From contig JARGNI010000026.1 of the NCBI GenBank assembly GCA_029213195.1, positions 1 through 64,000 of the forward strand: DNA of 64,000 bases. Reading direction: 5' to 3'. Both the position numbers and the translations under genes were made by a program. Positions 7,256 through 14,986 of this stretch are shown here, one piece after another. This DNA is from Verrucomicrobiales bacterium (GTDB lineage: Bacteria > Verrucomicrobiota > Verrucomicrobiia > Verrucomicrobiales > DEV007). Position 1 is the stretch's first letter; every line of letters begins with the position of its first letter. The notes below the pieces were generated by a model. It was not told the DNA's origin, did not search any database, and saw only the letters and a list, made by a program, of their open reading frames with translations.

Positions 7256-7825
7256 ATGCCCAACACCCCCACCCACTGGCCCCACGCCCCTCTCCACCAG
7301 CTGGCAGAGTCAGGCACTTTCATGGTCACGGCGGGCACGTATCAAAAAGAACACTTCTTCACCACCTCGGAAAAACTCAAAGCTCTCCATGACGGGCTCT
7401 TGCGATATGCCTCGAAATACGCGTGGCGTCTCGAAGCCTGGGCGGTTTTTTCCAACCACTATCACTTTGTCGGGCATTCTCCCGAAGAGAGCGAAGACGC
7501 CAGCTCCCTCTCCAGGTTTCTCAGCCATTTTCATTCCCGATGCGCTGCCTGGCTCAATCAAATTGACGAAAGCCCGGAGCGCAAAGTCTGGCACAATTTC
7601 TTCGAAACCCGATTGACCCATCATCGGAGCTATCTCGCCAGGTTGAACTATGTTCACCAGAATGCGGTGCATCACGGATTGGTCAAAGTGGCGAATCAGT
7701 ATCTGTGGTGTTCTGCCCGTTGGTTCGAGCGCGAGGCTTCGAATGCGCAGATCCGGACGATCTATGGGGTGAAGACGGATTCTGTGAACGTGGCAGATGA
7801 ATTTGAACCCGTTTTGGAACAGTAA
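7256..7825 (+). CDS. REP-associated tyrosine transposase (RAYT, Y1_Tnp/HUH family)
   Basis: From ATG 7256 the protein has 189 residues. The HUH metal-binding motif appears as NHYHFVGHSP, and a catalytic-Tyr helix candidate is RSYLARLNYVHQNAVHHGLV, with the usual RAYT ending YLWCSARWFE. The early segment (ESGTFMVTAGTYQKEHFF) matches the first strand of the family. RAYTs are single-copy, domesticated relatives of IS200 transposases that cut REP single strands and are thought to spread REP sequences. The frame is open upstream to a GTG at 7145, which would add KPKPA repeats; I prefer 7256 because the family starts near there. It is flanked by REP hairpins on both sides. Confidence 0.88.
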   Translation: MPNTPTHWPHAPLHQLAESGTFMVTAGTYQKEHFFTTSEKLKALHDGLLRYASKYAWRLEAWAVFSNHYHFVGHSPEESEDASSLSRFLSHFHSRCAAWLNQIDESPERKVWHNFFETRLTHHRSYLARLNYVHQNAVHHGLVKVANQYLWCSARWFEREASNAQIRTIYGVKTDSVNVADEFEPVLEQ

Positions 7826-7844
7826 CTTTTTTCTAGATCGAACG

Positions 7845-7874
7845 AAAAGCGGTGTCGAGCCACCGCACTCCATA
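7845..7874 (-). repeat. Right 30-bp REP-type terminal inverted repeat
   Basis: Perfect inverted copy of 7139-7168. It ends 10 bases before the pheT start codon, so its hairpin occupies the place of a normal ribosome-binding region. Confidence 0.9.
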
Positions 7875-7884
7875 TTGCACCATC

Positions 7885-10269
7885 ATGAACGTTTCTCTCA
7901 AGTGGCTTTCCGATCACGTTGATTTCTCTGAATACTCGATGTCCGAACTGGACGACCTGCTCACCTTTGCGGGGATCGAGGTCGAGGGGATCCAGAGTCT
8001 TCCCGACAAGGTCGTGGTCGCCGAAGTCCTTTCTTCCGACAAGCATCCCGATGCGGACAAGCTCTCAGTCTGCCAGGTCGATGATGGATCGGGAACGCCT
8101 CGCCAGATCGTCTGCGGAGCCAAGAACTACCAGGTCGGAGACAAGGTGCCTCTCGCGCTCCCCGGATGTGTCCTCGACGCTGGAGAAGGAAAGACATTCG
8201 AAATCAAGGAAGGCAAACTTCGCGGTGTCGATTCCCTTGGCATGATGTGTGCCGCGTCGGAGATTGGTTTGACCGACGATGCCGATGGATTGCTGATCCT
8301 CAATCCCGACCTGGAATCAGGAACCCCGCTCAGCGAGGTGTATCCCGCCGTTTTCGAATTGGAGATCACTCCGAATCGTCCGGACTGCCTCAGTCATCTC
8401 GGAGTGGCTCGCGAACTTGCCGCTCTCGCCGGAAAGGAACTCAGTGGCGTTTCTCATCATGGAAACTCGGAGACTCCCTACCGCCGGGCTACGGATGAGG
8501 AAATTCGGATTTCGTCCGAAAACTGCCCTTTCTACAGCGCTCGCATCATCCGGGATGTGAAAGTGGCCGAGTCTCCGGCTTGGTTGAAGGAGAAGCTCGA
8601 ATCCATCGGCCTTCGTCCGATCAACAACGTGGTCGACATCACGAATTACGTTCTCATGGAGATGGGGCAACCGCTCCATGCTTTCGACATGGCCCAGCTC
8701 GAGGGCGGGATTCACGTTCGCTCGGCAGAGGAGGGGGAGGAGTTTCTCGCCCTCGATGGGGAAACCTATTCGCTGATCGCGGAGGACATGGTCATCGCCG
8801 ATTCGAAGAAAGCGGTCGCGCTTGGTGGAGTCATGGGAGGCGAAAAGTCCGGGGTCACCGAGACTACGACCGACATCCTGCTCGAGGCGGCTTACTTTAC
8901 TCCCGCTGCAATCCGCCGAACGGCACGTCGACTGAACCTGCACTCCGATTCGAGTTATCGCTTCGAGCGTGGCGTTGACCCCTACCAGGTTGCAGGCGCT
9001 TCGGACCTCGCGGTGAAATGGATTCTCGAGCTGGCCGGGGGAACGGTAGAGAAAGAGCTCCAGGTCCGTGGAGAACTTCCGGCTGGGCCCGCAGCGGTCG
9101 CGCTCGACAACGATTATGTTCGTTCCGTCATCGGGGCGGAGATTCCGGACGAAACGATTTCTTCCATCCTGACCTCCCTGGGGATGGAAGAGACCGACGG
9201 AGCCTGGCAGATGCCGACCTACCGCCTCGATCTTCCTCGTCCCGTCGATCTCGTCGAGGAGGTCGCGCGCGTCTATGGCCTGGACAAGGTTCCTTCGATT
9301 CAGAAGTCCTGGTTCTCTCCCGCTTCCAAAGCCGACGAGTCTTTCGATTTTGCGGCTAAGATTCAAACCGGTCTTCGTGGCCTGGGTTTCTTCGAGACAA
9401 GGAATCTGAAGCTGATCTCGGAAGCGCAACTGGCCGATAATGTTGCGACGAATCATCGGGGGATGAGCCCGATTCGCCTCAAGAATCCACTGAACGATGA
9501 GCAGGATTACCTGCGTCCCGGAATCGTTCCCGGCCTTTTGGCCACGGCAGAGCGGAATGTACGTTTCGGCAATCCGGACCTCCGACTCTTCGAGATGGGT
9601 CGAGTCTTCACCGCGACTCCCAAGGGAGGAGAGGTCGAGCACGAGCATCTCGCGCTGCTCATGACGGGTGCTCGTTCGCCTCGTGGCTGGGCCAACGGAA
9701 AACCCGAGAACGTCGACATTCACGACCTCCGGGCCGTGTTGGAATCTTTCTCTCCCTCTGGTCTTGTCCTGAACCCTGTCGAAGACGATCGCATGCTCTG
9801 TGCCTGCAGCATTGAGATTGGAAATGGAAAGAAGGCGGCGAAGATCGGAATGGCAGGGATTCTACCTCCGGCACGAGCTCGTGAGCTGGATCTCGAAACT
9901 CCCGTCATGGTGGCCGAGATCAATCTCAAGAAACTGGCCGCAGCAAGTTCGCAGGATCTCGCCTATGCGGAGCTTCCGAAGTTTCCCGGCAGTTCCCGGG
10001 ACGTTGCGATGCTGGTGCCAGTGGCGCTTTCCGCCGGAGAAGTGGCCGCGTTCTTAGCCGCTCACCAGGAGCCTCTGCTGCAATCCGTCGAGCTTTTCGA
10101 TGTGTTCCAGGATCCCTCCGGAGAAAAGCTGCCGGCAGACAAAAGGTCGCTGGCCTATTCCATCACCTACCGTGCGGAGGATCGCACGCTCGAGGCAGCT
10201 GAGGTCGAAAAGGCGCATGCGAAACTTTTGGATTCCCTTAAATCCGGATTACACGTAGACTTCAGGTAG
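7885..10269 (+). CDS. pheT: Phenylalanine-tRNA ligase beta subunit
   Basis: A 794-residue beta subunit with the full domain order: N-terminal MNVSLKWLSDHVDF, EMAP/OB-fold tRNA-binding domain (~40-150, VVAEVLSSDKHPDADKLSVC and CGAKN), B3/B4 editing domain (PLHAFDMAQL, ALGGVMGGEKSGVTETT), B5 domain, the catalytic-like core, and a C-terminal FDX-ACB anticodon-binding domain (LPKFPGSSRDVAMLVP). It forms the alpha2-beta2 enzyme with PheS and hydrolyses mischarged Tyr-tRNA-Phe. I use ATG 7885, because the residues upstream (translated REP sequence) are not conserved. No Shine-Dalgarno sequence is visible between the REP and the ATG. The stop is TAG. Confidence 0.95.
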   Translation: MNVSLKWLSDHVDFSEYSMSELDDLLTFAGIEVEGIQSLPDKVVVAEVLSSDKHPDADKLSVCQVDDGSGTPRQIVCGAKNYQVGDKVPLALPGCVLDAGEGKTFEIKEGKLRGVDSLGMMCAASEIGLTDDADGLLILNPDLESGTPLSEVYPAVFELEITPNRPDCLSHLGVARELAALAGKELSGVSHHGNSETPYRRATDEEIRISSENCPFYSARIIRDVKVAESPAWLKEKLESIGLRPINNVVDITNYVLMEMGQPLHAFDMAQLEGGIHVRSAEEGEEFLALDGETYSLIAEDMVIADSKKAVALGGVMGGEKSGVTETTTDILLEAAYFTPAAIRRTARRLNLHSDSSYRFERGVDPYQVAGASDLAVKWILELAGGTVEKELQVRGELPAGPAAVALDNDYVRSVIGAEIPDETISSILTSLGMEETDGAWQMPTYRLDLPRPVDLVEEVARVYGLDKVPSIQKSWFSPASKADESFDFAAKIQTGLRGLGFFETRNLKLISEAQLADNVATNHRGMSPIRLKNPLNDEQDYLRPGIVPGLLATAERNVRFGNPDLRLFEMGRVFTATPKGGEVEHEHLALLMTGARSPRGWANGKPENVDIHDLRAVLESFSPSGLVLNPVEDDRMLCACSIEIGNGKKAAKIGMAGILPPARARELDLETPVMVAEINLKKLAAASSQDLAYAELPKFPGSSRDVAMLVPVALSAGEVAAFLAAHQEPLLQSVELFDVFQDPSGEKLPADKRSLAYSITYRAEDRTLEAAEVEKAHAKLLDSLKSGLHVDFR

Positions 10270-10291
10270 ACATAGAGTTCGTTCCCCACGG

Positions 10292-10316
10292 AATTCTCCT
10301 GAGAATTTTGAATTTT
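10292..10316 (+). terminator. Weak hairpin after pheT
   Basis: AATTCT (10292-10297) and AGAATT (10302-10307) pair around a CCTG loop and are followed by TTGAATTTT. The stem is AT-rich, so termination here is only possible, not assured. Confidence 0.3.
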
Positions 10317-10354
10317 CCTGCAGTGCTCGCCCCTGACCGATTTAAACAAGCCCG

Positions 10355-10545
10355 GACCGTTGATACGTTAATGGGAGCTAAGCAAATCGTTGGCTGTCAG
10401 GCCTTCACTGGAAGGCAAAAGTCGATGAGCGGCACCCAACCTGTTGAGAAACGGGAACGTGGCTTCACCATCGGCGACGACACACGTGGGAGTTCATTGA
10501 AGCGCCTCGATCCTGACCACTCAGCGAATCGGGGCGCTTTCATTT
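10355..10545 (+). ncRNA. Candidate structured small RNA, unknown class (6S-like only as a weak possibility)
   Basis: The 412-bp gap between pheT and the next gene holds no convincing protein but several strong RNA helices. They are: GCCTTC-ACTG-GAAGGC (10401-10416); CCTGTT-GAGA-AACGGG with a GNRA loop (10440-10455); a long-range helix TCGTTGGC (10387-10394) with GCGACGA (10474-10480) that encloses both hairpins; and a closing helix near CGTTAATG/CATTGAAG. A rho-independent terminator ends the unit at 10545. The 5' end is not defined. GCGACGACACA also occurs in E. coli 6S RNA, but the branched fold does not look like 6S. RNase P, tmRNA and SRP RNA signatures are absent. Confidence 0.45.
10502..10545 (+). 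terminator. Rho-independent terminator of the candidate sRNA
   Basis: GCGCCTCGAT (10502-10511) pairs with ATCGGGGCGC (10528-10537) as ten pairs with one G-U, and TTTCATTT follows. On the opposite strand no T-run follows, so it serves plus-strand transcription. Confidence 0.75.
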
Positions 10546-10567
10546 CCTGCCACATGTAGTGGAGAAT

Positions 10568-10647
10568 AAAGCCGGAGAGTCAGCCTCTAGGGGGCTTTGC
10601 CCCGGAACCCAGGTGGCAAGAGAGCGGTGCACAGTGGATCCGGCTTT
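10568..10647 (-). terminator. Long hairpin downstream of the pseudopilin gene
   Basis: A 9-bp perfect inverted repeat, AAAGCCGGA (10568-10576) and TCCGGCTTT (10639-10647), encloses a second hairpin GGGGC-TTT-GCCCC (10591-10603). On the minus strand the arm is followed by TTTATT. It may stop both the minus-strand gene and any plus-strand read-through. Confidence 0.45.
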
Positions 10648-10681
10648 TCGGAAAGTGTGAGTCAGCCACTCCAGCAATTCG

Positions 10682-13600
10682 TCACGGCATCGCCGCCTGC
10701 GCATCAGCGAGTGCCTTCGAGGCAAAGAAGGCATAGCCATTCGCCTGGTTCGCATAGGTCTCGGCGTCAGTGGCTTCAACGAGAGCGTCGTCGTAGGCCC
10801 CTTGAGCGACAGGGGCGTTCGCAGCGACAAGCCCAGCTTGAATGGCAAAGGAACGTGCTTCAATCGCTGCTGCCTTGGCGCGAGCCGCGGCGTCGTTCGA
10901 GAGAGCGGAGGCGGATGCTGTATTGGCTAAAAATTTCTGGGCATCGGCAATCTTTCCTTCTCCAGCCTTCTTGATGGCATCGGCGGAAGCTTTCTCGGCA
11001 TCGCTGCGGGCGTCTTCGGCCTCTTTTGCCGCGTCTTGGGCCACGCGTCTCTGCTGGTCGGCAAGGTAGAGGAGATAGTTCGCCCAGTTTTCAGGGTCTG
11101 TGGTGGCTGCGTTGACAAATGATTCTTCCCAGAGTGTCTCAGCATTGAGGGCAGCGGCACGGGCGGCGTCGGCGGCGGCGCGGGCGGTGATTGCGTAGGC
11201 CTCGGCATTGTCGGCGGATCGGACGGCTTTTGTGGTTTCAGAGTGGGAAGGATTGAGGGCCACCGCCTCGTCCGCGAGAGTGCGTGCTGAAAAAGCCGCC
11301 TGCTCGGCGATAGCGGCTTGTTCCTCGGAGGCAAGAGCGGCCGGGGCGGCGAGAACGTAGAATGCTTCTGCCTCGTCGTACTTGCCCTCGCCGATCTTCC
11401 TGGCGGTGTCGGAATCTGCCTGGGCCGCATCGGCACTGAAGTCCTCCGCCTGGTCGCGGGCCGCTCTAGCCAGGGCCTCCTCGTTTGCGCTGCGGTCCGC
11501 GAGGTAGGCGAGGTAGGAAGAGGGGTTCTCGTCAGGAGCTTCCTCGATTTCCTCTTGCCAGGAGCTTTCAGCGATGGAGAGATCACTAGCCGCATCATCG
11601 GCAAAAAACCGGGCTTCGTCGGCGTAGAGACGGGCGTCCATGGCCGCCTCGATAACGATGAGTGCCTCGTCATCGGCAGCCGAATCATTCAGCGCAGCCT
11701 CCTTGGCCTTGACCGCGTAGTCTTCCGCCTCGGCGGCCCGTGCTTCGGCGAAGAGAGCCGCTTGTTCAGCAGCGTCAGCAGCATCTCGAGATTGCTCCAG
11801 GATGACGAAGGCTTCGTAGTATTTTTCATCGTCGAGTTTGTTGGGGAGATCCACCTTCGCTTTTTGCGTGATGTCTTCCTCGGAACCGGCGGTATCGCGG
11901 GCGCTCTCGGCCGCGTCGCGGGCATCCTCAGCGAGAGGGGCGAGGGATTTGCTGTACTGTTCGGGATCGATATAGCCCTCTTTCTGATAGAGCGGGTCGG
12001 TGATCGTTCCGGTTTCCGAATCGTTGATGATCACGGTTCCCCCGCTGATGGGGTCGTTGGCGCTGGTTCCCGAAGCAGGGCCGAGCAGCGTGAAGGAGCC
12101 GTAGAGGTTTACCGAGGCCTGCTCGTTCTCGATCACGTGAAATTGATCGAACGAGGAGAAGCCGTTCGCCGTCGTTTCTCCAAATTCGAGGCGAAACTCG
12201 AACTCCTGCTCGTTGTAAACCAGGGTCCGGCTGGAGCGGGCATCGTCGAGTTGGACGAAGTCGGCCGAGGCGATTGCATCATTGGTATTGGGGGTGTTGA
12301 TGAGATCAAAGGTGAAGTCGAAGAAGGGTCGGAAAATTTTACCATTGATATCGATGTCGAGGACGATATCCAGGTCGATGGTGTCGGCCCCGGTGTCGGC
12401 ATTGATGGTCCCATTGTAGTAGGTCAAAGCTCCGACATTGAACTGGGCCCCGTCCACAATATCCGTGAATGTGCCTCCCGAGAAATCCATCCAGCTGACG
12501 GAGCGGCCCTGGCCGCTGACGTCTCCCCAGGTGAAATAGGAGGAACTGTCTCCTGCGTTCAGGTTGGTGACCATGGAAGAGGCTCCCAATGGATTGTTGA
12601 ATTCTCCCGTCGTGTTCCCGTCGACATTGAGACTTTCTCGTGCAAGCGAGCGAAAGGTTGCGGTGCTGGGAAGATAATAGGGGGAGCCTGTGGAAATCGC
12701 ACGAGCTTCGATCATGACTCCGGTCGGATAGAGCGATTCACTGAGGATGAAGCCTCCGGTGTAATCGAGCCAGGGAGATCCATCGATGCGATACTGAAGC
12801 AGAGCTGAACCAGGAGCATTGATAACATCCTGCAAGGAAACCTCGATATCGTCAGGGAAAAAGAGCCCAAAGCCTGGCTGGCTTGGGATGATGGTTGGGG
12901 GGCTGAGTGGCACTGGATCCGGCTGGTATTCTCCGTTGGTAACGGTGCTATCGTCATACAATCCCGAGTTTCTAGAGATCGACTGGGCGAAAATCGTCTG
13001 GTTTGGGGTGACGGAGAGGGACCCGGTGTAGGGCATCCAGCTCCCGAAGTCGACTCGATAGTAGATGTCAGAGGATCCGGCCGGATTCGGGTTCGAAAGC
13101 ACGAGAGAAAGATCGAAGGCAGAAATCGGATAGTTTCCACCCGGAATCGAAAAAGTCGGCGGGGCCAGGACGGTCGAGGGCGGAGCGGGAGGGGGAGGCG
13201 GAGGTGCCAATGCGGCAGGCAACGCGCCAGCGGAGGTTTCCGGTACCGCAGTAATCTGGGAGGGGCCCGGCCCAAAAGTGGGGGGCGCCTCCGTGTAATC
13301 CCAGATCCATTTGTCCTCTTGTGCCAGGGAAAGAATGCCCTCCCGGGTTTCCGTCAGCGGATCCTGGCTGGCGAGATCATCATCCCTCGCAAATCTCTTG
13401 ATGCCGGGAACTCCTTTCGTCACTACGGAAAACCGTTGGATTGCGGAGTCCCAGCGAATACGAGGGTCATCGGTCGCAGCTTCTTTCTCCGTCTGGTAAA
13501 CCGGAACGACGCCAGCTTCGAGAAAACCACCCCGATATCCGTTGAAGGCATTGGCAGAGTCAGATGAAGCAACCAGCTTCAGCTTGGCCAGGGCCTCCTC

Positions 13601-13834
13601 AGCGGTTTTTGCTGAGCTGAGATCCCCGTTCGAAGACAGGTAGGCGAGAACAGCGGAATTGAGTACCTTGAGATCCGAAGTCAGCCTCGCACTGGAGGCG
13701 CTTTTCATCGTGTCGGAAAAGACGGCAACGACCAGGGAGCCGAGGAGCCCGACCACAGAAACCACGACCAGCACCTCCATCATGGAGAAGCCGTTGGGCT
13801 TGGGCTCTGGGCTGGAGGAGGCTGAAAGAACCAA
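10682..13834 (-). CDS. Giant pseudopilin-like surface protein with alanine-rich triplicated C-terminus
   Basis: A 1,050-residue protein that starts at TTG 13834; this start is required to keep the type III (prepilin) signal NGFSMMEVLVVVSVVGLLGS, with Gly15 before Phe16 and Glu at +5. Residues ~40-165 resemble a pilin body, and a Pro-rich linker lies at 210-220. Residues ~225-395 hold two chitobiase-C-like beta modules (IYYRVDFGSW, LQYRIDGSPW). Residues ~400-600 form a beta-rich 'choice-of-anchor' type domain. Residues ~630-1050 are three ~140-residue Ala/Asp/Glu helical repeats (LAYLADRSANEEALA, LLYLADQQRRVAQDA). It should be processed by a prepilin peptidase and displayed as a filament tip or minor pilin (inference). 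Normal pseudopilins have 120-300 residues. Confidence 0.7.
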   Translation of the reverse strand: MVLSASSSPEPKPNGFSMMEVLVVVSVVGLLGSLVVAVFSDTMKSASSARLTSDLKVLNSAVLAYLSSNGDLSSAKTAEEALAKLKLVASSDSANAFNGYRGGFLEAGVVPVYQTEKEAATDDPRIRWDSAIQRFSVVTKGVPGIKRFARDDDLASQDPLTETREGILSLAQEDKWIWDYTEAPPTFGPGPSQITAVPETSAGALPAALAPPPPPPAPPSTVLAPPTFSIPGGNYPISAFDLSLVLSNPNPAGSSDIYYRVDFGSWMPYTGSLSVTPNQTIFAQSISRNSGLYDDSTVTNGEYQPDPVPLSPPTIIPSQPGFGLFFPDDIEVSLQDVINAPGSALLQYRIDGSPWLDYTGGFILSESLYPTGVMIEARAISTGSPYYLPSTATFRSLARESLNVDGNTTGEFNNPLGASSMVTNLNAGDSSSYFTWGDVSGQGRSVSWMDFSGGTFTDIVDGAQFNVGALTYYNGTINADTGADTIDLDIVLDIDINGKIFRPFFDFTFDLINTPNTNDAIASADFVQLDDARSSRTLVYNEQEFEFRLEFGETTANGFSSFDQFHVIENEQASVNLYGSFTLLGPASGTSANDPISGGTVIINDSETGTITDPLYQKEGYIDPEQYSKSLAPLAEDARDAAESARDTAGSEEDITQKAKVDLPNKLDDEKYYEAFVILEQSRDAADAAEQAALFAEARAAEAEDYAVKAKEAALNDSAADDEALIVIEAAMDARLYADEARFFADDAASDLSIAESSWQEEIEEAPDENPSSYLAYLADRSANEEALARAARDQAEDFSADAAQADSDTARKIGEGKYDEAEAFYVLAAPAALASEEQAAIAEQAAFSARTLADEAVALNPSHSETTKAVRSADNAEAYAITARAAADAARAAALNAETLWEESFVNAATTDPENWANYLLYLADQQRRVAQDAAKEAEDARSDAEKASADAIKKAGEGKIADAQKFLANTASASALSNDAAARAKAAAIEARSFAIQAGLVAANAPVAQGAYDDALVEATDAETYANQANGYAFFASKALADAQAAMP

Positions 13835-13933
13835 GTTCCGGTGATCGATCGAGAAACGCCCTTGGCTTACGTTTGCTTGAGATCTGTTTCCGGACTTCGA
13901 GGCCTCGGATCGAGTGTTTCGAATCGCGGATCT

Positions 13934-14821
13934 CTAAGGATTTGCTGCAGAGCAGGGAGACGAATCCGGTTTTTCGAATCCGAGCAAGCCATACTGGAGC
14001 GCACCCGTATGGTAGGCGAAGAGGAGTCTTGCGATGGTTACGGCAAAGATCCGATCGTCGTGCAGATTCTCGAGAAAAAAGTGACGATATCGTGAGTCTT
14101 TCAAAAATTTTCCTACCAGCCGGGCCGTGATGACCCGCCAGGTTTTCCGGACCCGGGAACTGATCTCTCTTGTTGCGAGCAACTCAAGTCCCGCCTTGTT
14201 GGCCAGCAGAGTGAGCTCTTCGATACCCGCAAGGCTCGCCAGTCGGCCTTCGACGGCAATGGGATCGAGGAGCCATCGGCGCTGCCATGATGAGGGGTGC
14301 GGAGGGGTTGCCCAGTCGGCGATGACGAGACGTCCGCCGGGACGGAGACCATCGACTACTTTTTGAAAGAACTCATCCTTTCGATGGATATGAGAAAGGC
14401 ACTCGATCGCGATCACAGCGTCGCAGGAGCCAGTCGTGATTTCGCTCTCGAGCCAATCGCGACAATGAAAGGTGGGTTTTTCGACCGTATCGGGAAGTCG
14501 GGCCGCTGCTTCCGTGGAGACCGCAAATTGGTCCCGGGAAACCGTCCAGCCCGTGACGCTAGCGCCCCGTTCGACGGCAAGGCGGATCGCGGTGGCTCCA
14601 TATCCGGATCCAATGTCGAGAACGCGATCTCCGCCAGAGATCGTAGCCAGGTCTGCGACCGCAGTGCCGAGATTCCGAATCGCGGTTTCGGTGGAGTCGC
14701 TCGATTTGATCCAATATCCGTGGTGCAGCGCGTCTCCCCAGGAATCGCGATAGAACTCGCTGAGCGAATCGTAGTGCTCTCCGATCTCTTTGGGAGAAGG
14801 CGCGTGGTCGGGCTCCATCAT
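13934..14821 (-). CDS. SAM-dependent class I methyltransferase
   Basis: A 295-residue soluble enzyme with motif I VLDIGSGYGATAIRLA (~68-83), the acidic strand-2 end, and post-I region AVIAIECLSHIHRKDEFF. The layout of EHYDSLSEFYRDSWGDALHHGYW followed by a Rossmann domain resembles small-molecule C- or O-methyltransferases such as tocopherol or sterol types; the acceptor is unknown. Two adjacent ATG codons (14821 and 14818) can start it. It lies 99 bp downstream of the pseudopilin start on the same strand and is divergent from the channel gene, so the 165-bp gap before 14987 must hold two promoters. Confidence 0.8.
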   Translation of the reverse strand: MMEPDHAPSPKEIGEHYDSLSEFYRDSWGDALHHGYWIKSSDSTETAIRNLGTAVADLATISGGDRVLDIGSGYGATAIRLAVERGASVTGWTVSRDQFAVSTEAAARLPDTVEKPTFHCRDWLESEITTGSCDAVIAIECLSHIHRKDEFFQKVVDGLRPGGRLVIADWATPPHPSSWQRRWLLDPIAVEGRLASLAGIEELTLLANKAGLELLATREISSRVRKTWRVITARLVGKFLKDSRYRHFFLENLHDDRIFAVTIARLLFAYHTGALQYGLLGFEKPDSSPCSAANP

Positions 14822-14986
14822 CCGGCAAGGCTACCCTGTGTCGCGGCCGTGTTCTACCAAACAGTCCATTCGCATCTGAAGCAGCCTTTATGGATCGGTA
14901 TAGCCGAAAAGGGAGAGGGGGCGATGGTTGCATTGAACCGGAGGGACAAGTAGCGTCCTCTTGAATAAGACGCGGCTCCCTCTTCC

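Larger units (their letters stand above)
7139..7874 (+). mobile_element. RAYT/REP unit inserted between pheS and pheT
   Basis: A 736-bp block bounded by perfect 30-bp inverted repeats (7139-7168 and 7845-7874) contains one IS200/IS605-type (HUH) transposase-like gene. Each end folds into a REP-like hairpin, GCGGTG-GCTCGA-CACCGC. The left repeat begins immediately after the pheS stop codon and the right repeat ends 10 bases before the pheT ATG. This is the architecture of a REP-associated tyrosine transposase flanked by its own REP sequences. Removing the block would leave a short, ordinary pheS-pheT junction, so insertion into an operon is likely (inference). Confidence 0.85.

Noticed and set aside
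8317-9723. 468-codon minus-strand frame inside pheT
   Set aside because: Antisense to conserved pheT domains; typical GC-rich shadow frame.
10308-10559. 83-codon frame over the candidate small RNA
   Set aside because: It ends inside or just after the terminator and covers perfect RNA hairpins; no ribosome-binding site or family match.
11318-12808. 496-codon plus-strand frame inside the pseudopilin gene
   Set aside because: Shadow of an Ala/Asp/Glu-rich coding strand; no start signal or domain.
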